Source: CALKHQ01 sp050329975 (lineage in GTDB: Bacteria > Pseudomonadota > Alphaproteobacteria > CALKHQ01). Taken from it: a stretch of 16,393 nucleotides of DNA. The DNA is taken from NCBI GenBank assembly GCA_050329975.1, contig JBHJOG010000329.1, positions 1 to 16,393 of the forward strand, in the 5' to 3' direction. The position numbers were made by a program, and so were the translations under genes. Shown here in pieces: positions 1-6,981 of this stretch. The notes under the pieces were generated by a model that made no database searches, had not been told where the DNA came from, and was given only the letters and a program-made list of their open reading frames with translations. How positions within the stretch are numbered: the stretch's first letter is position 1; each line of letters begins with the position of its first letter.

Positions 1-2669
1 GGGGTGCGGCCGTCGAGCAGCACGAAGACGCCGCGGTCGTCGGCGCGGCGCACCAGCCGGCCGAAGGCCTGCTTCAGGCGCAGGCGGGTGGCGATGTCGT
101 CGAAGTCTCGGCGGTCGCCGCCGGCGGCTTCGTAGGCTTCGCGGCGCACCCGGTGCAGGATCGACGGACGCGCCCAGGGTACCCGGTCGAACACCACCAG
201 CCGGAGCGAGCGGCCGGGCACATCCACGCCGTCGCGCACCGCGTCGGTGCCGAGCAGGCAGGCGTCGGTCTCGGCCCGGAACATGTCGACCAGCGTCGCC
301 GGGTCCATCGGATCCACATGCTGGGCGTAGAGCGGCAGGCCGGCTTCGGCCAGGGGTGCCGCAATGCGGCTGTGGACGGCGCGCAGCCGCGAGATGGCGG
401 TGAACAGCCCGAGCGCGCCGCCGCCGGAGGCCAGGAACAGGGTCCGATAGGCGGCGGCGACCTGGTCGGGACCGTTGCGGCCGACATCGGTGACGATGAA
501 CACCCGGGTCTGCGCCGGATAGTCGAAAGGCGAGGTGACCTGGGCCCGGATCGCGGCGGTGGCGAGGTGGATGGCGCCGGTGCGCGCCTCCGCCGCCGCC
601 CAGTCGCGCTGCAGGTCGCCGGAGCCGTCGGTCAAGGTCGCCGATGTCACCACTGCACCATGCGCTTGGCCCAGCACATGCTCGGCGAGCGGTATCGTCG
701 GGTCGATCCAGTGGCGGCGGGCGCCGAGGTCGATGTCGCGGCCGTCGATCCGCTCTACCGTCAGCCAGTCGACGAAGGCTGGCGGCGGGTCGCGGTCGAT
801 CGACTGCAGCAGGCCGCGCCAGCCCGGGATCGTCATCTCCGCCCGGCGCGCCAGCGCCCGGATTCCCGCCTCCAGCCGGTTGCGGGTCGAACTGTCCAGG
901 GTGTCCGCCTCCTCGTCGAGCTTGCGCAGGAAGCGAGCGGCGAGCCGCTTCAGCGGCCTCGCCAGGTCCTCAAGCGCCGAGTCGAGCAAGGCCGCCGTCC
1001 GCGCCATCGGCTCGGACACCGGCCGCAGGTCGCATTCCAGGCTGTACGGCCCTTCGCTGTCGGCGCGCGCATAGACCTGCTCGCGCACATGGGCGAGGAA
1101 CAGCTCGGCCGGGCCCTCCGGCTGACCCTCACGCAGCCGGTTCTGCCAGCCTTCGCCGGGCAGCGCGAGTGCCGCCGCCATCGCCTGCTGCAGCGCTGCC
1201 TCCGCCTCGGCGTCGTCGACGGTGAGTTCGCCGTAGCGGTTGAGCAGCCCGCGCATCCGGCCGCGGCTGCGCGCGGTGTCGCCGCCGCGCAGCCAGCGCC
1301 GCATCTCGGCGGTCTCCTGCCCCGACAGATAGGCGGCGAACACGCTGTCGGCGGCGTCGTAGAGATGGTGGCCCTCGTCGAACACCAGGCGGGTCGGCAG
1401 CCTCCCGTCGTCGATGCCGCCGAGTGCTGCCTGCGCCAGCACCAGCGCGTGGTTGGCGATCACCAGCTCGGCCTTGCGCGCCTTGCGCACCGAACGCTCG
1501 ATGAAGCAGCGGCCGTAATGCGGGCAGGCGGAGTAGATGCACTCTCCGCGCCGGTCGGCAAGCCCGAGGATGCGGCCGCGGCCGAGCAGCGCCGGCAGCC
1601 AGCCCGGCAGGTCGCCGCCGACCATGTCGCCCTCCTGGGTCGCCGCCGCCCAGCGCGCCATCAGGCCGAGCGCCACCGCGTTGGCCGGGCTGGCGGCGAC
1701 GCTCGCCACCGCCTCCTCGAAGCTCAGCAGGCAAAGATAGTTCTCCCGGCCCTTGCGGGTCACCACCTTCTGCGCCCTTTCCTTCTCGTCGGGATAGAGA
1801 TGCACCAGCTCCTGCCCGATCTGCCGCTGCAGGTTGCGGGTGAAGGTGCTGATCCAGACCGGCGCCCCGTTGCGTTCCGCCCACAGGCTGGCCGGCGCCA
1901 CGTAGCCCAGCGTCTTGCCGGTGCCGGTGCCGGCCTCGGCAATGACGACGGTGGCGTCGCCCTGTTCGTGCCGCGGCTGGAAGGCGGCGCTGACCGCCGA
2001 CGCATAGGCCGCCTGCTGCGGCCGCGGCTCGGACCGTTCGTCCAGCAGCTCGGCGAGCCGCCGGCGGGCGTCGTCGGCGGTGACCCCCAGGTCGCCCGGC
2101 GGGTCGTCGGGTCCCTCGAACTCCCAGACCGGCAGGCGGCGCCACACCGCCAGGGCGTCGAGCCCGCGCCGGAGCCGTGGGTCGTCCGGCGGCAGGGCCG
2201 GCAGCAGCGCCGCCCAGCCCCAGCCGCCCCGGCCCATGACCGCGGCGATGCCGGGCCATTCCGGGTTGCGGCTGCCGGCGAGCCGGGCCAGCAGCACCCG
2301 GGTCGCGTCGCGCAGCGTCGCCGCCTCCTGCTCGATCGTGATCGGCACCGCCAGACCGAGGGCGGCGGCGATCCCTCGCGGCGACGGGATCACCGGGTCG
2401 GCGGGTCGGGCGAAGGCATAGAGCTCCAGGATGTCCAGCGCCCGCCCGGCATCCTGCCCCAGCCGGGCGATTGCCGTCGGCCGGTGACACACCACGACCG
2501 GCGCCGGTATCGCCGCCAGCCCGACCACCAGCAGCGGGCGGACCTCCGCGGGGTCGATGCGCCGCACCCCGTCCCCGGTCGCAACACCGCAGGCGGCGTG
2601 GCCGACGCTGAGGTAAACCGGCTCAGCGTCCGCCCGCGCCATCGCACCCGTCCGCTTTGCCCTGGCCAT
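1..2669 (-). CDS. DinG/XPD-type ATP-dependent DNA helicase (3' end beyond left edge)
   Basis: Superfamily 2 iron-sulfur helicase that unwinds DNA in the cytoplasm using ATP, presumably in repair or R-loop/replication-conflict removal. One uninterrupted frame of about 889 codons lies in the window and continues past base 1. Walker A (AGTGTGKT) is at 1911-1934 and the DEAH-type box (DEGHH) at 1365-1379. Between them are four cysteines: one in ENYLCLL near 1732, then C-x4-C-x5-C at about 1510-1545, as expected for the 4Fe-4S cluster of the DinG/XPD family. The SATLT motif is near 640-655 and the last motif (QAFGRLVRR) near 45-75. The N-terminal 230 residues carry no exonuclease motif that I can see. 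The start is uncertain: ATG at 2669 (used here) and ATG at 2642 are in frame, and neither has a clear Shine-Dalgarno sequence. It is transcribed divergently from the nuclease-like gene, with only about 54 bases between them. Family assignment is firm; the exact role is inferred. Confidence 0.93.
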   Translation of the reverse strand, partial: MARAKRTGAMARADAEPVYLSVGHAACGVATGDGVRRIDPAEVRPLLVVGLAAIPAPVVVCHRPTAIARLGQDAGRALDILELYAFARPADPVIPSPRGIAAALGLAVPITIEQEAATLRDATRVLLARLAGSRNPEWPGIAAVMGRGGWGWAALLPALPPDDPRLRRGLDALAVWRRLPVWEFEGPDDPPGDLGVTADDARRRLAELLDERSEPRPQQAAYASAVSAAFQPRHEQGDATVVIAEAGTGTGKTLGYVAPASLWAERNGAPVWISTFTRNLQRQIGQELVHLYPDEKERAQKVVTRKGRENYLCLLSFEEAVASVAASPANAVALGLMARWAAATQEGDMVGGDLPGWLPALLGRGRILGLADRRGECIYSACPHYGRCFIERSVRKARKAELVIANHALVLAQAALGGIDDGRLPTRLVFDEGHHLYDAADSVFAAYLSGQETAEMRRWLRGGDTARSRGRMRGLLNRYGELTVDDAEAEAALQQAMAAALALPGEGWQNRLREGQPEGPAELFLAHVREQVYARADSEGPYSLECDLRPVSEPMARTAALLDSALEDLARPLKRLAARFLRKLDEEADTLDSSTRNRLEAGIRALARRAEMTIPGWRGLLQSIDRDPPPAFVDWLTVERIDGRDIDLGARRHWIDPTIPLAEHVLGQAHGAVVTSATLTDGSGDLQRDWAAAEARTGAIHLATAAIRAQVTSPFDYPAQTRVFIVTDVGRNGPDQVAAAYRTLFLASGGGALGLFTAISRLRAVHSRIAAPLAEAGLPLYAQHVDPMDPATLVDMFRAETDACLLGTDAVRDGVDVPGRSLRLVVFDRVPWARPSILHRVRREAYEAAGGDRRDFDDIATRLRLKQAFGRLVRRADDRGVFVLLDGRT

Positions 2670-2723
2670 CGCCCGCCGCCCGGCTATTCTGGGGGAGGTC
2701 GAAGCCGGTCGGGATGGTTCCAG

Positions 2724-3512
2724 ATGCGCGTTCCCTCATTATGCGGTGCGATCCTGGCCCTGCTGCCGGCAATCGGCCCAGCCGACGCCGTCCCGCTCCC
2801 GGCACCGCTGGAAGCAGGCGGCGAGGCGGAGGTGATGGCCGTGATCGACGGCGACACGGTGGTGCTCGACGACGGCCGCGAGGTCCGGCTGGTCGGCATC
2901 CAGTCGCCGAAGCTGCCGCTGGGCCGGCCGGATTTCCCGACCTGGCCGCTGGCGGAGGAGGCGAGGCAGGCGCTGGAAGCGCTGGTTCTGGGACAACGCG
3001 TCGCCCTCGGTTACGGCGGGCTCAGGACCGACCGCCACGGCCGCGTGCTTGCTCACCTGTTTCGAATCGGCGACGGTGCCTGGGTTCAGGGCGCCATGCT
3101 CGCCGCCGGCATGGCGCGGGTCTACACCTTTCCCGACAATCGGTCGATGGTAGCCGAGATGTTGGCCGAGGAACGCGCCGCGCGGGCGGAAGCACTCGGC
3201 ATCTGGGCCCTGGACCACTATGCGGTGCGCGACCACGAAGCGCTGGTCGACGCCAAGGACAGCTTCCAGCTGGTGGAGGGTACCGTCCTCGAGGTCGCCG
3301 TCGTTCGTGAGCGGGTCTACCTCAATTTCGGCGCCGACTACCGGACCGACTTCACCATCGTGATTGCCAAGGACGACCTCGCGAGCTTCGAGGACGCCGA
3401 CTATGCGCTGGACTCGCTGGCCGGCCGGCAGGTGCGGGTCCGCGGCTGGATCGACTTCTACAACGGCCCGATGATCGCGGTCACCCATCCCGAGCAGATC
3501 GAGGTCCTGTGA
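2724..3512 (+). CDS. Exported thermonuclease (SNase)-fold protein with altered active site
   Basis: 262-residue protein. An N-terminal hydrophobic stretch ending in PADA-VPLP looks like a Sec signal peptide, so it probably acts in the periplasm or outside the cell. The staphylococcal nuclease (OB-fold) domain is visible: IDGDT at residues 41-45, RLVGIQSPKLP at 55-65 and TDRHGR at 102-107. Against the classical nuclease, the first Asp, Arg35 and Arg87 equivalents are kept (D42 or D44, R55, R107). The calcium ligand Asp40 and the general base Glu43 correspond to Q60 and K63, so classical catalysis is doubtful. The last ~90 residues form an extra beta-rich domain. The ATG at 2724 was chosen because it gives the signal peptide; the frame stays open upstream without another ATG. 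The stop overlaps the start of the next gene (TGATG), so the two are probably cotranscribed. Confidence 0.85.
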   Translation: MRVPSLCGAILALLPAIGPADAVPLPAPLEAGGEAEVMAVIDGDTVVLDDGREVRLVGIQSPKLPLGRPDFPTWPLAEEARQALEALVLGQRVALGYGGLRTDRHGRVLAHLFRIGDGAWVQGAMLAAGMARVYTFPDNRSMVAEMLAEERAARAEALGIWALDHYAVRDHEALVDAKDSFQLVEGTVLEVAVVRERVYLNFGADYRTDFTIVIAKDDLASFEDADYALDSLAGRQVRVRGWIDFYNGPMIAVTHPEQIEVL

Positions 3513-4912
3513 TGCGGCGTCATCGCCCGGCTGCGTGGATCGCTATCGGTCTCGCTCTCTTCGCCGTCGCCTGTCGCACGCCCGGTGCCGCACCGGCGAC
3601 CGGCGGCGAGCCCTCGGCCGCCGCGATCCAGCGGGCTGGCGACGAGATCGTCGCACGCTATGGCGGCGTTTACGAGGACCCGGCCGTCCAGGCCTATGTC
3701 GAGGGTGTCGGCGCCCGAATCATCGCACAGACGCCCTTGTCGCCCGCCGGGATCCGCTTCGTCATTGTCGACACCGATGCCGTCAACGCCTATGCGATCC
3801 CGGGCGCGACGATCTTTCTCACCCGCGGCCTCCTGATCTGGCTGAACAGCGAGGCCCAGCTCGCCGGCGTGATCGCCCACGAGGTCGCCCATCTGACCGA
3901 GCGGCATGTGGCGCAGGCGCGCGGGGCGGCCGAGGACGAGTCGGCGGCGGGCTCCGGGGCTGACGATGCAGCGGCTGCCCGCCTGCGCGCGTACAGCCGC
4001 CACCAGGAACTGGAGGCCGACCGGGTCGGGCTGGGATTCCTGGTCGCTGCCGGCTATCCGGGCGCGGCGATGCGCGACAGCCAGCTGCAGTTCGATGCGG
4101 TCGAAGAGATCGGGCGGCTGGAGCGCGGGGTCTCGGCCCCGATGCTGGCGCTGGACGAGGCGATGGCCACACATCCGTCCTCCGCTGAGCGCACCGCGGC
4201 ACTTGCCCACGCCCCCGAATTCGCTGCGTCCGGCGACGTCGGCCGCGAGCGCTACCTCGCCGCCATCGACGGCATCCCCTTTGGCCCGAATTCAGGCGAC
4301 TGGCAGGTGCATGGCGACCGGATCGTCCACCCCGCGGCCGGCATCGAGTTCACCCGTCCGGCGGATTTCGCCTTGGCCGGTTCCGCCGGGGTGGTCTCGG
4401 GATCGGGGCCGGGCCAGAGCGCCCTGGTGCTCGATTTCGTCAGCCGCGATCCGGCGACGACGCCCGCCGCCTACCTGAACCGCGCCTTTTCCAGGCTGGG
4501 CAGCGCGCCGGCCGAAACCCGCCTGATCGGCGGCTTCCCGGCGGCGGTCGGCAGCGCGAGCCGTCGCGACGAGGGGCAGCACTGGTTCAGCGTCGTCAGC
4601 TCGATCGGCATCCGCGAGACGGCGCTGCTGCGGGTCATGGCGGTGGCGCCGGCCGAGAGCGCCGGCGTCGTGCGCGATGCGATGGGCAGGGTCCTGCAGA
4701 GCCTGCGCCGCACCGACGCCGGGGCGAGCGTGCCCGGCCGCAGGATCGCGATCCATACCGTCGCCGCCGGCGAAACCGCGACATCGCTGGCGGACCGGAT
4801 GGCGGTTCACGACGCCTTGCCCGGGCACGCGCTGGCGTTGTTTCTCGCGCTGAACGACCTCGACCCGCAGGCGACGCCAGAACCCGGATCCACCGTGAAG
4901 CTGGTGCGGTAG
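3512..4912 (+). CDS. M48-family zinc metalloprotease, probable lipoprotein, with C-terminal LysM-like tail
   Basis: 466-residue protein. The N-terminus has a hydrophobic stretch ending in FAVAC, a fair lipoprotein signal, which would anchor the protein in the cell envelope. The gluzincin motif HEVAH is at residues 123-127 and the third zinc ligand motif ELEAD at 166-170, both as in the M48B (BepA/YfgC-like) peptidases that clear misfolded outer-membrane proteins. Residues ~250-400 hold an extra domain. The last ~55 residues (HTVAAGETATSLADRM through STVKLVR) look like the LysM-type tail seen in several alphaproteobacterial M48 lipoproteins. ATG at 3512 overlaps the stop of the nuclease-like gene; a GTG one codon earlier (3509) is equally possible. 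The substrate is unknown. A role in envelope quality control is inferred from the family. Confidence 0.93.
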   Translation: MRRHRPAAWIAIGLALFAVACRTPGAAPATGGEPSAAAIQRAGDEIVARYGGVYEDPAVQAYVEGVGARIIAQTPLSPAGIRFVIVDTDAVNAYAIPGATIFLTRGLLIWLNSEAQLAGVIAHEVAHLTERHVAQARGAAEDESAAGSGADDAAAARLRAYSRHQELEADRVGLGFLVAAGYPGAAMRDSQLQFDAVEEIGRLERGVSAPMLALDEAMATHPSSAERTAALAHAPEFAASGDVGRERYLAAIDGIPFGPNSGDWQVHGDRIVHPAAGIEFTRPADFALAGSAGVVSGSGPGQSALVLDFVSRDPATTPAAYLNRAFSRLGSAPAETRLIGGFPAAVGSASRRDEGQHWFSVVSSIGIRETALLRVMAVAPAESAGVVRDAMGRVLQSLRRTDAGASVPGRRIAIHTVAAGETATSLADRMAVHDALPGHALALFLALNDLDPQATPEPGSTVKLVR

Positions 4913-4915
4913 GGC

Positions 4916-4934
4916 AGCGCGGTCAGGCCGCGCT
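4916..4934. terminator. Hairpin between convergent genes, overlapping the rpoH stop codon
   Basis: Perfect 7-bp arms (AGCGCGG / CCGCGCT) with a 5-base loop. The loop contains the rpoH stop codon (read on the minus strand), and the hairpin starts 4 bases after the M48 stop. On the plus strand it is followed by only TTTC, and on the minus strand by no T tract, so intrinsic termination would be weak. It may serve both convergent transcripts. Confidence 0.5.
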
Positions 4935-5813
4935 TTCGATAAACAGGTTCCGCGGGTCGTCGATGTGGCGCGCCATGGCGCTGCGCAGCTTGCACAGCGC
5001 GCGATGCTCGATCTGGCGCACGCGCTCCTTGCTGACGCCCAGGACCATGCCGAGCTGCTCCAGCGTCTTTCCATCCTCGGACAGCCGGCGCTCCCGAATG
5101 ATCCGCTGCTCGCGCTGGGACAGCTGCTGCAGCGCATCGTTGAGCCAGCGCGACCGCGATTCCGCGTCCCGCAGTCCGATCACCACCTGCTCGGGATCGG
5201 GCCGCTGGTCCGGCAGGAAGTCCTGCAGGTCGTCATCGCCGTCGTCGCCGATGGTGGCGTTCAACGACTGGTCGTGCTGGACCAGGCGCGATTCCATCGT
5301 CTCGACGTCGGTGATCGAAACCTTGAGCTCATTGGCGATCCAGGCGCGGCCCTCGTCGTTGAGCGGCGAGCCGTTTCCATCCTGCAGCCGGGCGCGCAGC
5401 CGCCGCAGGTTGAAGAACAGCGACTTGTGAGCGGCCGTGGTGCCGGTCCGCACGATCGACCAGTTGCGCAGCACGAAGTCCTGGACCGCAGCCCGAATCC
5501 ACCATGCGGCATAGGTCGAGAACCGAACCTCCCGGTCCGGTTCGAAGCGCTCTGCGGCCTGAAGCAGGCCGATATTGCCTTCCTGGATCAGGTCGCCCAG
5601 CGGCAGTCCGTAGTTGCGGAACCGGGTCGCGATACTGATCACCAGCCGCTCGTAGGCGGTGATCAGTTCATGCAGCGCATCCTCGTCCTTGTCCTGACGC
5701 CAGCGGCGAGCCAGCAACTGCTCACGCTCGCGCGACAGCACCGGTACCTTCATCGACCGGCGGATGAACCGCACATTGGCACGCTGGGTGGCTTCGTCAT
5801 CGATATGGGCCAT
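4923..5813 (-). CDS. rpoH: RNA polymerase sigma-32 factor, RpoH2-like
   Basis: 296-residue sigma-70 family factor. Region 2 is complete (LITAYERLVISIATRFRNYG, DLIQEGNIGL, RFSTYAAWWIRAAVQDFV), followed by the RpoH box LFFNLRRLRARL near residues 132-143. Region 4 ends in the helix-turn-helix LGVSKERVRQIEHRALCKLR. The stretch NWSIVRTGTT resembles the RpoH2 (RpoHII) paralogues of alphaproteobacteria rather than the RpoH1 type (SWSLVKMGTT); this rests on remembered sequences. It directs RNA polymerase to heat-shock and, in RpoH2 lineages, oxidative-stress promoters. The frame stays open 52 codons upstream, but ATG at 5813 is preferred because GAGGAGG lies 6 bases ahead of it and the length matches the family. 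No DnaK-dependent or RNA-thermometer element is evident. It follows the phosphatase-like gene on the same strand, 165 bases away. Confidence 0.95.
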   Translation of the reverse strand: MAHIDDEATQRANVRFIRRSMKVPVLSREREQLLARRWRQDKDEDALHELITAYERLVISIATRFRNYGLPLGDLIQEGNIGLLQAAERFEPDREVRFSTYAAWWIRAAVQDFVLRNWSIVRTGTTAAHKSLFFNLRRLRARLQDGNGSPLNDEGRAWIANELKVSITDVETMESRLVQHDQSLNATIGDDGDDDLQDFLPDQRPDPEQVVIGLRDAESRSRWLNDALQQLSQREQRIIRERRLSEDGKTLEQLGMVLGVSKERVRQIEHRALCKLRSAMARHIDDPRNLFIESAA

Positions 5814-5819
5814 TCGCCG

Positions 5820-5826
5820 CCTCCTC
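5820..5826 (-). promoter_or_regulatory. Strong Shine-Dalgarno sequence of rpoH
   Basis: GAGGAGG on the minus strand, six bases before ATG 5813. It settles the rpoH start against the longer in-frame alternatives, for example ATG at 5881. Confidence 0.8.
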
Positions 5827-5855
5827 ACGCCATCCGGGATCAGCCTGCTCTGGAC

Positions 5856-5880
5856 AACCGCCCCGATCAGATTACGTTCC
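5856..5880 (-). promoter_or_regulatory. Candidate EcfG/RpoE2-type promoter of rpoH
   Basis: On the minus strand, GGAAC (5880-5876) is followed by 17 bases and GTT (5858-5856). This fits the GGAAC-N16/17-[C]GTT pattern of the alphaproteobacterial general-stress sigma factor EcfG/RpoE2; the base before GTT is G instead of the usual C. Transcription would start near 5848, giving a leader of about 35 bases to ATG 5813. In some alphaproteobacteria rpoH2 is a known target of this kind of sigma factor. The motif is short, so chance occurrence is possible. Confidence 0.4.
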
Positions 5881-5940
5881 ATCGGTGTGCGACGTTGCAG
5901 GGATCTGCTGCGGTCCCGCGAATGTGAACTGCCGTGGGCA

Positions 5941-5964
5941 GGGTGTCCTGCATGGCAGGAACCC
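5941..5964 (-). terminator. Stable hairpin downstream of the phosphatase-like gene
   Basis: Arms TCCTGC / GCAGGA around the 3-base loop ATG, extended by GGGT / ACCC with one bulged G, for about 10 base pairs. On the minus strand it begins 14 bases after the stop of the phosphatase-like gene. There is no T tract, so it may be a pause, an mRNA 3' end protector or a factor-assisted terminator. A smaller competing stem (CTGCC / GGCAG) lies at 5929-5941. Confidence 0.4.
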
Positions 5965-5978
5965 GGCATGACGGCGGT

Positions 5979-6929
5979 TCAGATCTCGATCACGTCCAGG
6001 ATCGTGCCATCCGGAGCGAAGCAGGCGGCAACCAGCGTTCCGTCATGCCCGCAGCCGCCGTCCAGCGTCGTGTGGTGCGCGTTGTGGTCCACCCCGCCCT
6101 GGCTGGGGTCGTGGCCCCGAACGACCCTCGAGAAGCGTTCATAGGGGCCCTCCAGACGCGAAAACCCTTCCGCGTCCCACCAGAACCGGTCCTTCTGCAT
6201 GCGCAGCGGCCGATCCGGATCGAGGCCGGCGCTGACGAACAACAGCCCGTCCTCGCGGGTGTAGGCCGCCCGCTTCAGCGCGGCGAAGAATGGTTCGTGG
6301 CCGGGACGCGAGCGGACGGCCATCCGCAGCAGGTTGGTCCAGCGCGTCAGCGACACCGCGCCCTCGCGCGCGATCATCATCGCCCGCTCCGGCTCGCCGC
6401 CATAGCAGCGGATCGTCGGCGAGACGCCGTTGGCGAGCAGATAACGCATCACCTGAGGCGGATCGGGAGCGAACTGGAGCTGGAGCAGCTTCTGCCACAT
6501 CTCCTCCTGGGCCCCGCGCAGATAGACCAGGTGCTCCGGATCGGCGTGCGGTCGTGCCAGGAAGGCGATGCGGAACTGCAACAGCTGATCGATGGTCTCG
6601 AGGATCGCCGGCCCGCGGCCGATCATGTTGCCCAGATAGACCAGGCGGTCGTCCCGCCGGATCCTGGGCCAGAGCTCGCGGTGCAGGGCCCGCAGACGAT
6701 GATGGTCGGCGAAGATCGCGCCGACACCCCAGACTCGTCGCGCATCCGCCAGGGTGCCGAAGGCCGATTCCGGAGCGGTGATGGTCGAAGCGGCCGTGAC
6801 GCCCTGCGGCGTGACGCCTCCCGGGCCGGTGTCGAAGTCCTGCGGACCGTCGCCGACGCTGCCGGGACGACCGCCGACCTGGCCCAGGTCCGGGTCCCGC
6901 CAGCGCTGCGACTGTTCGCGCCAAGCCAT
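5979..6929 (-). CDS. Degenerate calcineurin-like metallophosphoesterase (probable pseudophosphatase)
   Basis: 316-residue protein with the layout of bacterial PPP-type Ser/Thr phosphatases but without most of the metal ligands. The first motif, normally GDIHG, reads FADHH (73-77): its Asp is A74, and His76 is kept. GDYVDRG reads GNMIGRG (100-106). GNHE reads GAQE (139-142). The distal GH survives as RGHDP (H273). The surrounding text (LVYLGN..GRGPAILETI, VYLRG.QEEM, FVSAGLDP) clearly preserves the fold, and the frame is intact. The first ~65 residues are low-complexity and probably disordered. ATG at 6929 was chosen over the longer frame, which would overlap the upstream gene. It lies 52 bases after the 5-oxoprolinase stop and upstream of rpoH. 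A binding or regulatory role is an inference; substrate and partner are unknown. Confidence 0.85.
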   Translation of the reverse strand: MAWREQSQRWRDPDLGQVGGRPGSVGDGPQDFDTGPGGVTPQGVTAASTITAPESAFGTLADARRVWGVGAIFADHHRLRALHRELWPRIRRDDRLVYLGNMIGRGPAILETIDQLLQFRIAFLARPHADPEHLVYLRGAQEEMWQKLLQLQFAPDPPQVMRYLLANGVSPTIRCYGGEPERAMMIAREGAVSLTRWTNLLRMAVRSRPGHEPFFAALKRAAYTREDGLLFVSAGLDPDRPLRMQKDRFWWDAEGFSRLEGPYERFSRVVRGHDPSQGGVDHNAHHTTLDGGCGHDGTLVAACFAPDGTILDVIEI

Positions 6930-6981
6930 GGTCTCGATCCGTCCCCCACCGACCGCTTTGTCCAGCCGTCGGTTCTGCCAC

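Noticed and set aside
153..2723. A plus-strand open frame of more than 850 codons opposite the helicase, continuing in frame into the nuclease-like gene
   Set aside because: It is the complement of a well-conserved helicase with all its motifs. The plus-strand translation is arginine/proline/histidine-rich without recognisable domains, as expected of an antisense frame in GC-rich DNA. Only the part from ATG 2724 is a real gene.
5814..5969. Longer N-terminus for RpoH, starting at ATG 5969 or 5881
   Set aside because: The extension would cover the candidate promoter and the hairpin, has no family similarity, and lacks the strong GAGGAGG present before ATG 5813.
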